Shown in pieces: positions 56,502 to 64,000 of a stretch of 64,000 nt of DNA; positions within the stretch are counted from its first letter, which is position 1; each line of letters begins with the position of its first letter. The notes below the pieces were generated by a model, which was given only the letters and a program-made list of their open reading frames with translations, searched no databases and was not told where the DNA came from. The stretch is taken from the NCBI GenBank assembly GCA_963726365.1, contig CAVSCI010000007.1:180473-244472 (forward strand), read 5' to 3'. The stretch is from JAABQG01 sp963726365 (lineage in GTDB: Bacteria > Pseudomonadota > Gammaproteobacteria > Burkholderiales > Burkholderiaceae_C). Position numbers and translations under genes: made by a program.

Positions 56502-57537
56502 TTACTCAAAGGCGAAGACGCGCTTCCAGTCGTTCTTGATGCTGATGACGGTCCAGCCCTTCTTCCGCGCTTCGTCGTACAGCGGCTGGGTGAACGTGCC
56601 GATCTTGCTGGGCGGCAGGCCGTTGGCCGGCCCGTAAGCATATTCGCGCTGCGCGTCGTCGTGCAGCACCAGCATGCCCAGGCGCGCGCCGGTGCCGGCC
56701 GTTGGTCCATTCCAGCATTTGCTGGTCGCCGTCGGAGTTGCCGAACGCGGCCTGCGGGCGCTGACCGATCATCATGTTGATGCCGACCGGCTTGCCTGCC
56801 TTGTCGTTGACGAAGAAGGCCGCGGGTGCGTTGGTCAGGGTCGGCACGCCGTCGCGCACCGCGTAGTCCACCTTCAGCATGCTGCCGATGACCTGCTCGG
56901 GCGGCACGCCATAGACGGCCTCGGCAAAGGCGCGCACGAACTCCTGCCCGCCGCCGGTGGCGATGTAGGTGCGATAGCCATTGGCGCGCAGGTATTTCAT
57001 GGCTTCGAGCATCGGCGCGTAGACCAGTTCGGTGTAGGGCCGCTGGAATTTCGGGTGCTTCGCCGTGGCGGCCCAGGCCTTGACCACTTCACGGAACGCC
57101 TCGATCGTGAGCCCGGCCTGGGAGGCACCGACGATCTTCAGCAGGTCACCCTCGGTGAACTTGGCCATGGCAGCCCGGTCGCCGGTGACCACGGCCCTGA
57201 AGGGCTCCTCGTTGGCCAGCGCCGGCTGTGCCTTGACCACGTCCTTCACCCGGTCCAGCGCAAATGCCACCTGGGCGTACATCGGTTGCTCGACCCACAG
57301 CGTGCCGTCCTGGTCGAAGGTGGCAACGCGCTGGGCGGCGGGCACGAACTGCGGGCTGGCGGGTTCGGTGGTCTTGCGCACGAACTGCACGATCGCCTGC
57401 TTGGCCGCGCCGTCGTTCCACGAGGGCATCGGGTCGGTAACCGGCGCCATATGGGCGCAGGCACCGAGAAGGGCCACCGACAGGGCCAGCACACCGCGCC
57501 GGCTGATGCAAAGAACTGTAGCAACGGAGGGTTTCAT
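56502..57537 (-). CDS. Exported HAD-superfamily hydrolase 1 (one-base insertion)
   Basis: This is a predicted envelope phosphatase. The signal has twin arginines and a lipobox (SRRGVLALSVALLGAC, Cys27), suggesting a Tat-exported lipoprotein. Catalytic motif I is FDQDGTLW (Asp75, Asp77) and motif IV GNSDGD. The frame shifts near 56705, where one extra T (CGTTGG versus CGGTGG in the paralogue) sits in LEWT(T/N)AG. Repaired, it continues RLGMLVLHDDAQREYAYGPA to TAA at 56502, about 344 residues. It is strongly similar to the partial gene at 63716-64000. Confidence 0.88.
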
Positions 57538-57599
57538 TGAAGTTCCTTTTTTTCTGTCAGGGATGATAGGTCTGTATGGCGCTCGCGGATTGCCCGGCA

Positions 57600-59051
57600 T
57601 CAATCGCCCGGCGGGCGGGGACTGCTGCGGCCGTCCTTCGCCAGAAGTCCGGTCTCTGTGGCGGACCCCGCGTCAAAACTGCCGCCGAGCACCTGCGCCA
57701 GGCGCACCCGGTTGGCACGCTGCGCACTGCCGAGCTTGATGACGCTGGCCTGTGTCTGCAGGGTGGAGGACTGCAGCTGCGCGACCCAGAGCAAGTCCCG
57801 GCGCCCGGCCTTGTACTGCAGGGTGGCGATGCGGACGGCCTCAGTTCGATCGTCGAGCGCCTTCTGCTCCAGCGGCAATTGCAGGGCCAGCAAAGGTTCG
57901 GCGGCCAGCGCGTTTTCGACCTCGCGAAACGCCGTCAGCGCCACGGCGCCATAGCGCGCCACCGCGCGTGCCTGCTGCTCGGTGGCGATCACGACCTTGG
58001 CGCGCAGCGCGCCCCCCTCGTACACCGGAATCGAAACGCCGATCGCCGCCGTGGCCAGCCACGGGTTCAGGCTCAGCAGCGAGGTCATGATGTCGCTGAA
58101 GCGCCCGCCGGCGAGCGACAGCCCGAAGCTCGGCAACAAGGCCAGTTCGGCGGACTCCTGGGTGCGAAACGCCGCGATCACCTCGCGCTGCGCCGCCAGC
58201 AGGTCGGGCCGGCGCTCCAGCAAGGCCACCGGCACGCCCGCAGCCGACACCGCGGGCAAGGCCGGATAGGCTGGGGCCACGGCGATTTCCGCAGCGGGAT
58301 AGCGCCCCAGCAACGCCTCCAGTGCGCGCCGCGACTCGCCATAGGCCTGACGCGCGCCTTCGAGGCCGCTCTGGGCCTGCTCCAGCTTGGCCCGCGTATC
58401 CACCACATCCAGGTCGGAGTCCTTGCCGGCGCGCCGTCGGTCCTGCACCAGGCCCAGCAGCTGCGTGTAGATGCCGACCGCCTGCTCTGCCAGCGTCAGC
58501 AGCTGCCGGGCTTCGATGGCGGCGTACCAGGCCCGCGCCGTCGTGGCCGCCAGCGACTGGCGGGCCCAGGCGTAGTCCAGCGCCGTGGCCTCATAGACCG
58601 CCTGGGACGCCGCCTGCTGCGCGCGCAAGCGCCCCCAGACATCGGCCTCCCAGGATGCGGCGAGGAACAGCGCCGAACTTCCGGTGCTGCCCCCGCCCCG
58701 GTCGTCCAGCGTGCGCGCGCCGAGGGACACGCCCACCGTCGGCAACAGTTGCGCCCCCGCCAACACCACCGCCTGCTGCGCAATGGCCACCTGGCTGGCC
58801 GCCGCGCGCAGGTCCGGGTTGTGGGCAATGGCCTCGTCCACGATCGCCCGAAGCGCCGGGTCATTGAACAGGCGCAGCCAGTCGTCGGCGACAGCACCGG
58901 CCGGCGCACCGGCGCGCCAGGCGTCAGGAATTCGGGTCGTTGCCGGCAAGGCTTGGGTGACCACATCGGTATGGCTCGGCGGCGGCTTCAGCGCGCAACC
59001 GGCCAGAAACGCCGCGGTCAGCGCAGCGATGAGCGTCGGGGTGCGCATCAT
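57600..59051 (-). CDS. Outer-membrane efflux lipoprotein, NodT/OprM family
   Basis: This trimeric outer-membrane channel component has 483 residues. The lipobox is FLAGC (Cys19). It has two OEP repeats: residues about 68-255 (ALRAIVDEAIAHNPDLRAA) and 275-465 (LLERRPDLLAAQREVIAAFR, then VNALAAEPLL-type helices). It overlaps hlyD by 4 nt, so it is translationally coupled to the adaptor. It would complete a periplasm-spanning conduit. Confidence 0.94.
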   Translation of the reverse strand: MMRTPTLIAALTAAFLAGCALKPPPSHTDVVTQALPATTRIPDAWRAGAPAGAVADDWLRLFNDPALRAIVDEAIAHNPDLRAAASQVAIAQQAVVLAGAQLLPTVGVSLGARTLDDRGGGSTGSSALFLAASWEADVWGRLRAQQAASQAVYEATALDYAWARQSLAATTARAWYAAIEARQLLTLAEQAVGIYTQLLGLVQDRRRAGKDSDLDVVDTRAKLEQAQSGLEGARQAYGESRRALEALLGRYPAAEIAVAPAYPALPAVSAAGVPVALLERRPDLLAAQREVIAAFRTQESAELALLPSFGLSLAGGRFSDIMTSLLSLNPWLATAAIGVSIPVYEGGALRAKVVIATEQQARAVARYGAVALTAFREVENALAAEPLLALQLPLEQKALDDRTEAVRIATLQYKAGRRDLLWVAQLQSSTLQTQASVIKLGSAQRANRVRLAQVLGGSFDAGSATETGLLAKDGRSSPRPPGD

Positions 59052-60202
59052 CCTGAGAACGGGTAAATCCAGTTGAACCAGCTGTAGGCGCGAATCATGA
59101 TCTTGCGCAGCGGCACGAAAAGGCTCTGCGGGTTGGCATAGATCGCGGCGCGCCCCTGGGTGCCGATCGGGAATTTCGTCTGGTCCGGGTCGTCAAGCTT
59201 GATCGCCACCGCGAACTGGCCCTGCGGCCTGTCGCTCGGCACGGCCTGGAAGTTCGGCAACGTGCCGCTGGGCAGCATCTGCCCGGAGCCGCTGCCCTGC
59301 CAGATGGCCAGCACCTTGCCCTTGAAGATCTGCCCGGGGTACAGGTCGATCGCGGCTTCGACCTCCTGCCCGGGTTTCACGTATTTCAGGTTCTCCTGGA
59401 AGAAGTTGGCCAGCAAGTAGCGGTCGGCGTCGCAGACGAACGAGGCGATGGCGCCGAATCGCACGTCACCGGCCACCATGCCGGGACGGGCCTGCAGGTT
59501 GAGGATGTAGCCGTCTTCCGGCGCCACCATCAGCGTGTTGTCGAGATAAAAGCGCGCCTGGTCGAGTTCGGCCTGCACGCTGGCCACGGTGGTGTTGACG
59601 CCGTTGATCTGCGAGCTGTAGTTCAGTTTGGCGCGCTGCTCTTCGGCCTGCGCCTCCTTGATGGCGGCGGTGTCGGCGGCCACCTGCGCGACCCATTTCT
59701 GCGCATCCTCTTCCGGGCCGGCGCCTTGTTTGGCCAGGTTGGTCGACAGCGTCTGCTGGTACTGCGCAAACTGCAACTGGGCCTTGTTCCTGATCACCTT
59801 CTGCGCCGCCACCTGCACATCAGCCTGCATGACCAGCACGTTCTGCCTGGCCTTGGCGAGTTGCGCTTCGAGCTGCTTCACCTGGTATTCGTAAGTCCGC
59901 CGGTCGAACTGGAACAATGGCTGCCCTTTCTTCACCGGCACGTTGGGCTCGACCAGCACAGCGGTCAGCAGCGTCGGGTGGGACAGGCGTGGCGTGAGCT
60001 GGATGGTGTGCTGGATCACTTTCGCTTCGGTGGCGTAGGGCGTCATGAAGCGCAGCCCGATCAGGAAGATGACCAGCAGGTGCACGCCGACGAAGGCGGA
60101 AACGACACCCCAGGGGATGCTGAACTTGAGCCACTTGAACCTGAAGAACACCGCCCAGACCACGGCCGCGTAGCCGAACAACATGACCAGTCCGAAGATC
60201 AT
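59048..60202 (-). CDS. HlyD/EmrA-type membrane fusion protein (YiaV-like)
   Basis: This 384-residue adaptor has two N-terminal membrane segments (residues about 2-20 and 33-52), not one, as in YiaV-type proteins. A lipoyl half-motif (VEPNVPVKKGQPLFQFDRRT), a long coiled coil (residues about 95-210), the second lipoyl half (VAPEDGYILNLQARPGMVAG) and a beta-barrel domain follow. It overlaps DUF3302 upstream and the outer-membrane channel downstream, each by 4 nt. Confidence 0.93.
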   Translation of the reverse strand: MIFGLVMLFGYAAVVWAVFFRFKWLKFSIPWGVVSAFVGVHLLVIFLIGLRFMTPYATEAKVIQHTIQLTPRLSHPTLLTAVLVEPNVPVKKGQPLFQFDRRTYEYQVKQLEAQLAKARQNVLVMQADVQVAAQKVIRNKAQLQFAQYQQTLSTNLAKQGAGPEEDAQKWVAQVAADTAAIKEAQAEEQRAKLNYSSQINGVNTTVASVQAELDQARFYLDNTLMVAPEDGYILNLQARPGMVAGDVRFGAIASFVCDADRYLLANFFQENLKYVKPGQEVEAAIDLYPGQIFKGKVLAIWQGSGSGQMLPSGTLPNFQAVPSDRPQGQFAVAIKLDDPDQTKFPIGTQGRAAIYANPQSLFVPLRKIMIRAYSWFNWIYPFSG

Positions 60203-60615
60203 GGCTTGCCCTCATCCACACCAGGCAGGTTCCTGCCATCCCGCATCGCCAGTCTGTCGGCGACTGCCTGCGTCGACGCCTGCGCCACGGCTGCGTGCAT
60301 CGTGCCCGCAGTACCGCGCAAGCGGGCAATCTCCTTGTCGGTCTCGATGGCCTCCTCACGTGGGAAGCGCCGGATGTCGACGATCTCGGTCGGCTTGAAG
60401 GCCCAGATCAGCGCCTGCATCCAGGGGTAGACGGTGGGCAGCAGGCCGGCGTAGCCAAGGTATTTGACGGCCTCGGCTTCCGGGTGCTTGCGCGCAAGGG
60501 CGATACGCCCCGGCAGACCGGCCAGGAAGAGCCAGGTCACGATCACCGCGACCACGCAGAGCATCAGGACGAGGAATGTCGCGTAGTCCCAGAAATCCAG
60601 TTCAAAGCCGAGCAT
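60199..60615 (-). CDS. DUF3302 inner-membrane protein (YiaW-like)
   Basis: This 138-residue protein has one clear N-terminal span (residues about 12-33, TFLVLMLCVVAVIVTWLFLA) and a second hydrophobic stretch (about 52-70, YAGLLPTVYPWMQALIWAF). E. coli yiaW (DUF3302) is similarly adjacent to the adaptor gene yiaV. It overlaps hlyD by 4 nt. The role is unknown; the pair may form the inner-membrane part of the exporter. Confidence 0.88.
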   Translation of the reverse strand: MLGFELDFWDYATFLVLMLCVVAVIVTWLFLAGLPGRIALARKHPEAEAVKYLGYAGLLPTVYPWMQALIWAFKPTEIVDIRRFPREEAIETDKEIARLRGTAGTMHAAVAQASTQAVADRLAMRDGRNLPGVDEGKP

Positions 60616-60735
60616 GTCGAGCCCTCAAAAAAACTTCAAAACTCATAGCATTTCATGACCATTCGACGCTGGGAATTGGCCAAAAAAGCTTGAAATTTCC
60701 GCTGGCCGACCCTTGCGACCGCCGCGGCGCGGCAC

Positions 60736-61554
60736 TTATTTCGGGAACATGAACTGCGCCTGCACGCGGAGCTGCCAGTTGGGCCCGTAGTCCGGCTTGA
60801 CCACGTTGTAGTAGGCCGACAGCTGCGTGTTCACCGGGAGTCGCCCCAGGTGGAAGATCTTGCCGATGCCGCCGCCCAGCGGCACCGTCCACTGCTGGCC
60901 GCTGGCGGCCTTCCAGTTCACCGTGAGGATCGGCGCGCTGGTCAGGTAGAAGCCGCCCTCGAAGTTGTAGTTCACGAAGGGCTGGATCAGGCCGTTGCTG
61001 TAGGAGCCGCCGGTCTGGTCGCTGGTCAGCGACCAGATGTTGTTGACCAGCGCGCCGTAGACCCAGGGGTCGCCTTTTTCCAGCTTCAGCACGACGAAGG
61101 ACGCGCCCATGCCCCAGTTCTTGTTGCCCAGTCCGTTGCTGTCGGTGGGCAACTGCAGCACCGGGCCCACGCCCCAGATCAGGCCCTTGGGCACGGCCGG
61201 CGACAGGAAGGCGGTCACGACCATGTCGCCGATGCCGTTGGTGCGCTCGTCACCCTGGAACATCGCGGGTTGCGAGATGACCGGCAGGATGGTGCGGGTG
61301 ATGATGTTCCACTCCGGGTTCACCTCGATCGGGATCACCGGCTGGATGTTCAGGATGTTCTGCGTACCCTTGAGCGGGCCGGTGTTGAAGTTGGTGTCGT
61401 TCTGGAACGGCACGCTGATCAGGTTGCCGACCGGGTTCTGCGCCAGCTTGGCGAGTTCGGTGGCGCTCATCTCGGCGTGGGCGGCGGTGGCAGCCAGCAG
61501 GGTGGTGGCCAAGGCCACCGCGGTCAGGGAAAAAAACTTGATCGGATAGTTCAT
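60736..61554 (-). CDS. Outer-membrane beta-barrel protein, MetA-pathway/neuromedin U-type transporter family
   Basis: This 272-residue protein has a signal peptide (cleavage after AHA, residue about 27). The barrel has alternating strands such as NIQPVIPIEVNPEWNIITRT, GIGDMVVTAFLSPA, LIWGVGPVLQLPT and a C-terminal LRVQAQFMFPK. It resembles the putative MetA-pathway outer-membrane family often annotated as neuromedin U. A 120-nt gap separates it from DUF3302. It follows the beta-propeller gene by 34 nt. Confidence 0.85.
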   Translation of the reverse strand: MNYPIKFFSLTAVALATTLLAATAAHAEMSATELAKLAQNPVGNLISVPFQNDTNFNTGPLKGTQNILNIQPVIPIEVNPEWNIITRTILPVISQPAMFQGDERTNGIGDMVVTAFLSPAVPKGLIWGVGPVLQLPTDSNGLGNKNWGMGASFVVLKLEKGDPWVYGALVNNIWSLTSDQTGGSYSNGLIQPFVNYNFEGGFYLTSAPILTVNWKAASGQQWTVPLGGGIGKIFHLGRLPVNTQLSAYYNVVKPDYGPNWQLRVQAQFMFPK

Positions 61555-61588
61555 GCTGAATGTCCTCTGTGGTTGGATGCCTGCGGCT

Positions 61589-63666
61589 TCAGAACGGCCT
61601 GGCTGCCGGCCCGATCTGCGGCGCGCGCACGGGTTTGGCCATGCCAAAGAAGATCACCACGCCCTGGCCGCCGCAGCGCGTCGAGAGCGCCTCGGAGGCG
61701 CCGGGGTAGCAGCTGTCGATGTCCTGCCAGTTGTTGATGGCCCAGACGTCGCCCGGCCGGGCCGACGGCGATATCGGTCTGCAGCTGCAGGCCGCCGCCG
61801 ACATAGCCGCCCGGCGGCGAGATCTGGTCGCCGGTCTTGAAGCCGGGCGGGCAGTTTTCGGTGCGCACGCCGCACAGCTGCACGATCGGGCTGGACGCCA
61901 TGGCGAAGTTGCTGACCCAGACGTTGTCATTGCCGTCGACCACCACGGCCCAAGGGCCCGGCAGGCCGCCGCCCTTGAAGGGCGAGCCCGGCAGCTGGGT
62001 GCCGTCCGGGCGCAGCACGGTGACGCTGCCGCTGCCGCCCTTTTGCTCGGACATCTGCTTGGTCAGGTAGTCCGAGGCCGAGAGCACGCCCCCGGTCTTC
62101 AGGTGCAGGGCCATGTCCACCATGTGCGCCATGCCGGCCAGTCCGGCGCCGAAGCGGTTGGTGACCCAGACGTTGCCCTGGCTGTCGATGTTCAGGCCGC
62201 TGTTGTTGGATTTCACCTCGATCTTCTGCGCCTGGCTTGGGTCGCTGGCGGGGAAGCGGATCACGTGGAACGAGCTGTCCGACACCCAGATGCGGTCCTG
62301 CTGGTCGATGGCCAGGTGGAAGGGTGCGGTGAACGACTTGCACGGCTCGGCGCTGTCGCCCTCGCAGACGATGCGGCCCTGATTCCAGTCGCCCTTGGGG
62401 AAATGCAGCAGCTGCCGTTTGGAAACGCCCAGTGCCCACATGTCGCCATTGGGCGTGGTGATGATGCCCTGCATCAGTCCCAGCCGGCCACCGAAGTTGA
62501 TGCCCTCAGGCGGCGTCAGCGGCTTGCCATTCTTGTCGAACACGGTGATGGACTTGCTGCCGTAACTCGACGACCAGACGTTGCCCTTCAGGTCGATCGC
62601 CGCGCCGAAGGTGCCGCCCTGCATGCCGCCGCCGGTGAAGCCGGTGGTGATCGGCGACAGGGGCTTGCCGTTCGGGTCGAACTTGCTGGCGTTGCCCTGC
62701 CACAGCGCATCGCTGGCCTGCCAGCCGATGGTGAAGTTGTTGCCGACCCAGAGATTGCCCTCGGCGTCGAACATCGCCTTGCCGCCGGCGCGGTAGCCGC
62801 CGCCGTCGAACTTCAGCGGCAGCACCCAGGCGCTGGGCGCCACCTGCAGGTAGGGCATGTAGGGCACCTGGCGCATGTTCTTGCCCGCAGGCACCGGGTA
62901 CAGGGCGTCCAGGGCCTTGAAGGTGCGCTCGGGCTGGTACCACGGGGCCCGCGCGATGGCCTGGGCCGCGGTCAGCGTGTTGGTGGGCGCCGCGCCGGTG
63001 GGCCCCTGCGCGGCGCGGAACACGGTCTGGCAGGCGTCAGGACGCACCTGGGTCACGCAGGCCGCCAGCACGCTGGCCAGCGTGGCGAAGTTGCCCATGG
63101 TCGGCGTCTGTCCGCTGTTGAGCGGGTCCTGGATCGTGCCGCCCCAGCCGCCGGTGGCCAGGTTCACGAAGCTGGGCACATTGCCGGCGGCGATCTTCAG
63201 CTGCAGCGGCTGGGCCTGGATGGCCGTGCCGCTGATGAACTGGTTGTGGGTCCAGACCGAGGCGACGGTCGTCATCTCGTTGATCGTGACCGTGGCCGGC
63301 GCCTTGCTGCCCAGCACGGTGATCAGCCCGATGGCCGGGTTGTTGCCGGCGGCCTTGTTGGCGGCGGATTGCCCGCCCTGGGCGACGAGGTAGAGCGAGG
63401 TGCCCGGACCGGCGTCCGGCACGGACAGGCTGAAGCGCCCCTGGGCATCGGTGCGCGCCTGGCCCAGCTGCTTGGGTGCGCCAGCGCTGGCGGCCCACAG
63501 GGTCACGGTGGACTGTGCCACCGGCTCGCCGCGCGCCCAGCACCTGGCCCTTGAGGCTGGCAGCGGACACCGCGCGATCGCCGCCCAGCAGGCCCGCAGC
63601 GGCCAGGGCGAAGCGGTGCACCGTTGTCCGCGCGACGATGGGAAATTCGGTCCGAATGGTTTTCAT
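61589..63666 (-). CDS. Secreted beta-propeller (NHL-type) protein with N-terminal carboxypeptidase-regulatory-like domain, two frame breaks
   Basis: This exported protein is about 692 residues after repair. The signal peptide (VHRFALAAAGLLGGDRAVSA) is followed by a beta-sandwich-like domain (TVTLWAASAGAPKQLGQART, DAQGRFSLSVP), separated by a frame break near 63535. The body has a repeated propeller pattern: FDAEGNLWVGNNFTIGW, DLKGNVWSSSYGSKSITVF, DQQDRIWVSDSSFHVIRF, DSQGNVWVTNRFGAGLA and DGNDNVWVSNFAMASSP. A second break near 61765 leads to VWAINNWQDIDSCYPG and the stop at 61589. These N/DxxGNxWV repeats resemble NHL/SMP-30 propellers. The ligand is unknown. Confidence 0.85.
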
Positions 63667-63715
63667 GGTTGCTCTCTGCTTCTCGATGCCGAAACGGGCG
63701 TTTCGCCAAATGGCT

Positions 63716-64000
63716 TCAATCCAATGCGAACACGCGTTTCCAGTCCTTCTTGATGCTGATCACCGTCCAGCCCTTGGCCTTGGCCTCGTCGTACAGGGAC
63801 TGGGTGAAAGTGCCGACTGGCTGGCCGGCAGACCGGCCGCCGGCCCGTAGGCGTATTCGCGCTGGGCATCGTCATGCAGCACCAGCATGCCCAGGCGCGC
63901 GCCCGCACCGGCGGTGGTCCATTCCAGCATCTGCTGGTCGCCGTCGGAGTTGCCGAACGCGGCCTGCGGGCGCTGGCCGATCATCATGTTGATGCCGACC
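63716..64000 (-). CDS. Exported HAD-superfamily hydrolase 2 (5' part beyond window, one frame break)
   Basis: This is the C-terminal part of a second HAD phosphatase, nearly identical in order to the gene at 56502-57537: INMMIGQRPQAAFGNSDGD, QQMLEWTTAGAGARLGMLVL, HDDAQREYAYGP. The frame changes near 63818 and ends DWKRVFALD before TGA at 63716. The start lies outside the window. It is 49 nt upstream of the beta-propeller gene and on the same strand, so the cluster is bounded by two paralogous hydrolases. Confidence 0.85.

Noticed and set aside
61719..63554. 611-codon plus-strand frame opposite the beta-propeller gene
   Set aside because: It is a shadow frame; the minus strand carries clear propeller repeats and a signal peptide.

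Overview
The window looks like a chromosomal segment of a GC-rich beta-proteobacterium of the order Burkholderiales, most likely a nitrate-respiring member of the Comamonadaceae (Polaromonas/Rhodoferax/Acidovorax-like). This rests on the type II secretion order GHIJKLMNDEF with an inverted gspC, a narXL-narK1K2GHJI locus followed by parvulins, a Coq7 hydroxylase, a class II (B12) ribonucleotide reductase, OmpC-type porin style, and short palindromic ATAGC/GCTAT repeats that I associate with this family. No rRNA, tRNA, IS element or CRISPR was seen.

Layout. 1-8.2 kb (minus strand): a Dpp/Opp-type peptide ABC importer with two substrate-binding proteins, two permeases, two ATPases and an M20 amidohydrolase. 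8.5-11.2 kb: porin, coq7 and an OsmC protein. 11.3-13.8 kb: a probable small RNA or attenuator with anti-Shine-Dalgarno motifs, ilvA, and a conserved hypothetical gene. 13.9-24.9 kb: a nearly complete type II secretion locus (gspC inverted; gspG-H-I-J-K-L-M-N-D-E-F). A ~70-bp palindromic repeat sits directly after the stop codons of gspG and gspF. 25-30 kb: 5'-nucleotidase, SbmA/YddA-like ABC transporter, DUF4239 membrane protein, queC and a nitroreductase. 30.1-32.6 kb: nrdJ.

32.8-47.8 kb (minus strand): respiratory nitrate reduction. NarX/NarL lie upstream. A perfect FNR box at the end of narL precedes narK1, narK2, narG, narH, narJ, narI, two parvulin-type isomerases and a beta-carbonic anhydrase whose start overlaps the second isomerase. 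NarK proteins import nitrate and export nitrite, NarGHI reduces nitrate with quinol, and NarJ and probably the isomerases assist assembly.

47.9-54.9 kb: glmS and glmU (UDP-GlcNAc synthesis), an Lrp/AsnC regulator with an AT-rich and possibly leaderless promoter, a DUF2726 protein, a lipoprotein and a wax ester synthase/acyltransferase. 55.1-64 kb (minus strand): an envelope gene cluster encoding two paralogous exported HAD hydrolases, a secreted beta-propeller protein, an outer-membrane barrel, DUF3302, an HlyD adaptor, a NodT-type outer-membrane factor, DUF2092 and a Gly/His/Tyr-rich exported protein. No inner-membrane pump is visible, so this is the best candidate for an undescribed system.

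Quality caveat. At least 15 genes or gene segments carry single-base frame breaks that, when repaired, restore full-length conserved proteins (peptide transporter genes, porin, nrdJ, narG, narX and the 56-64 kb cluster). The gsp region is clean. Most of these are probably sequencing or assembly indels rather than real gene decay, so coordinates of affected genes are given for the repaired reading.
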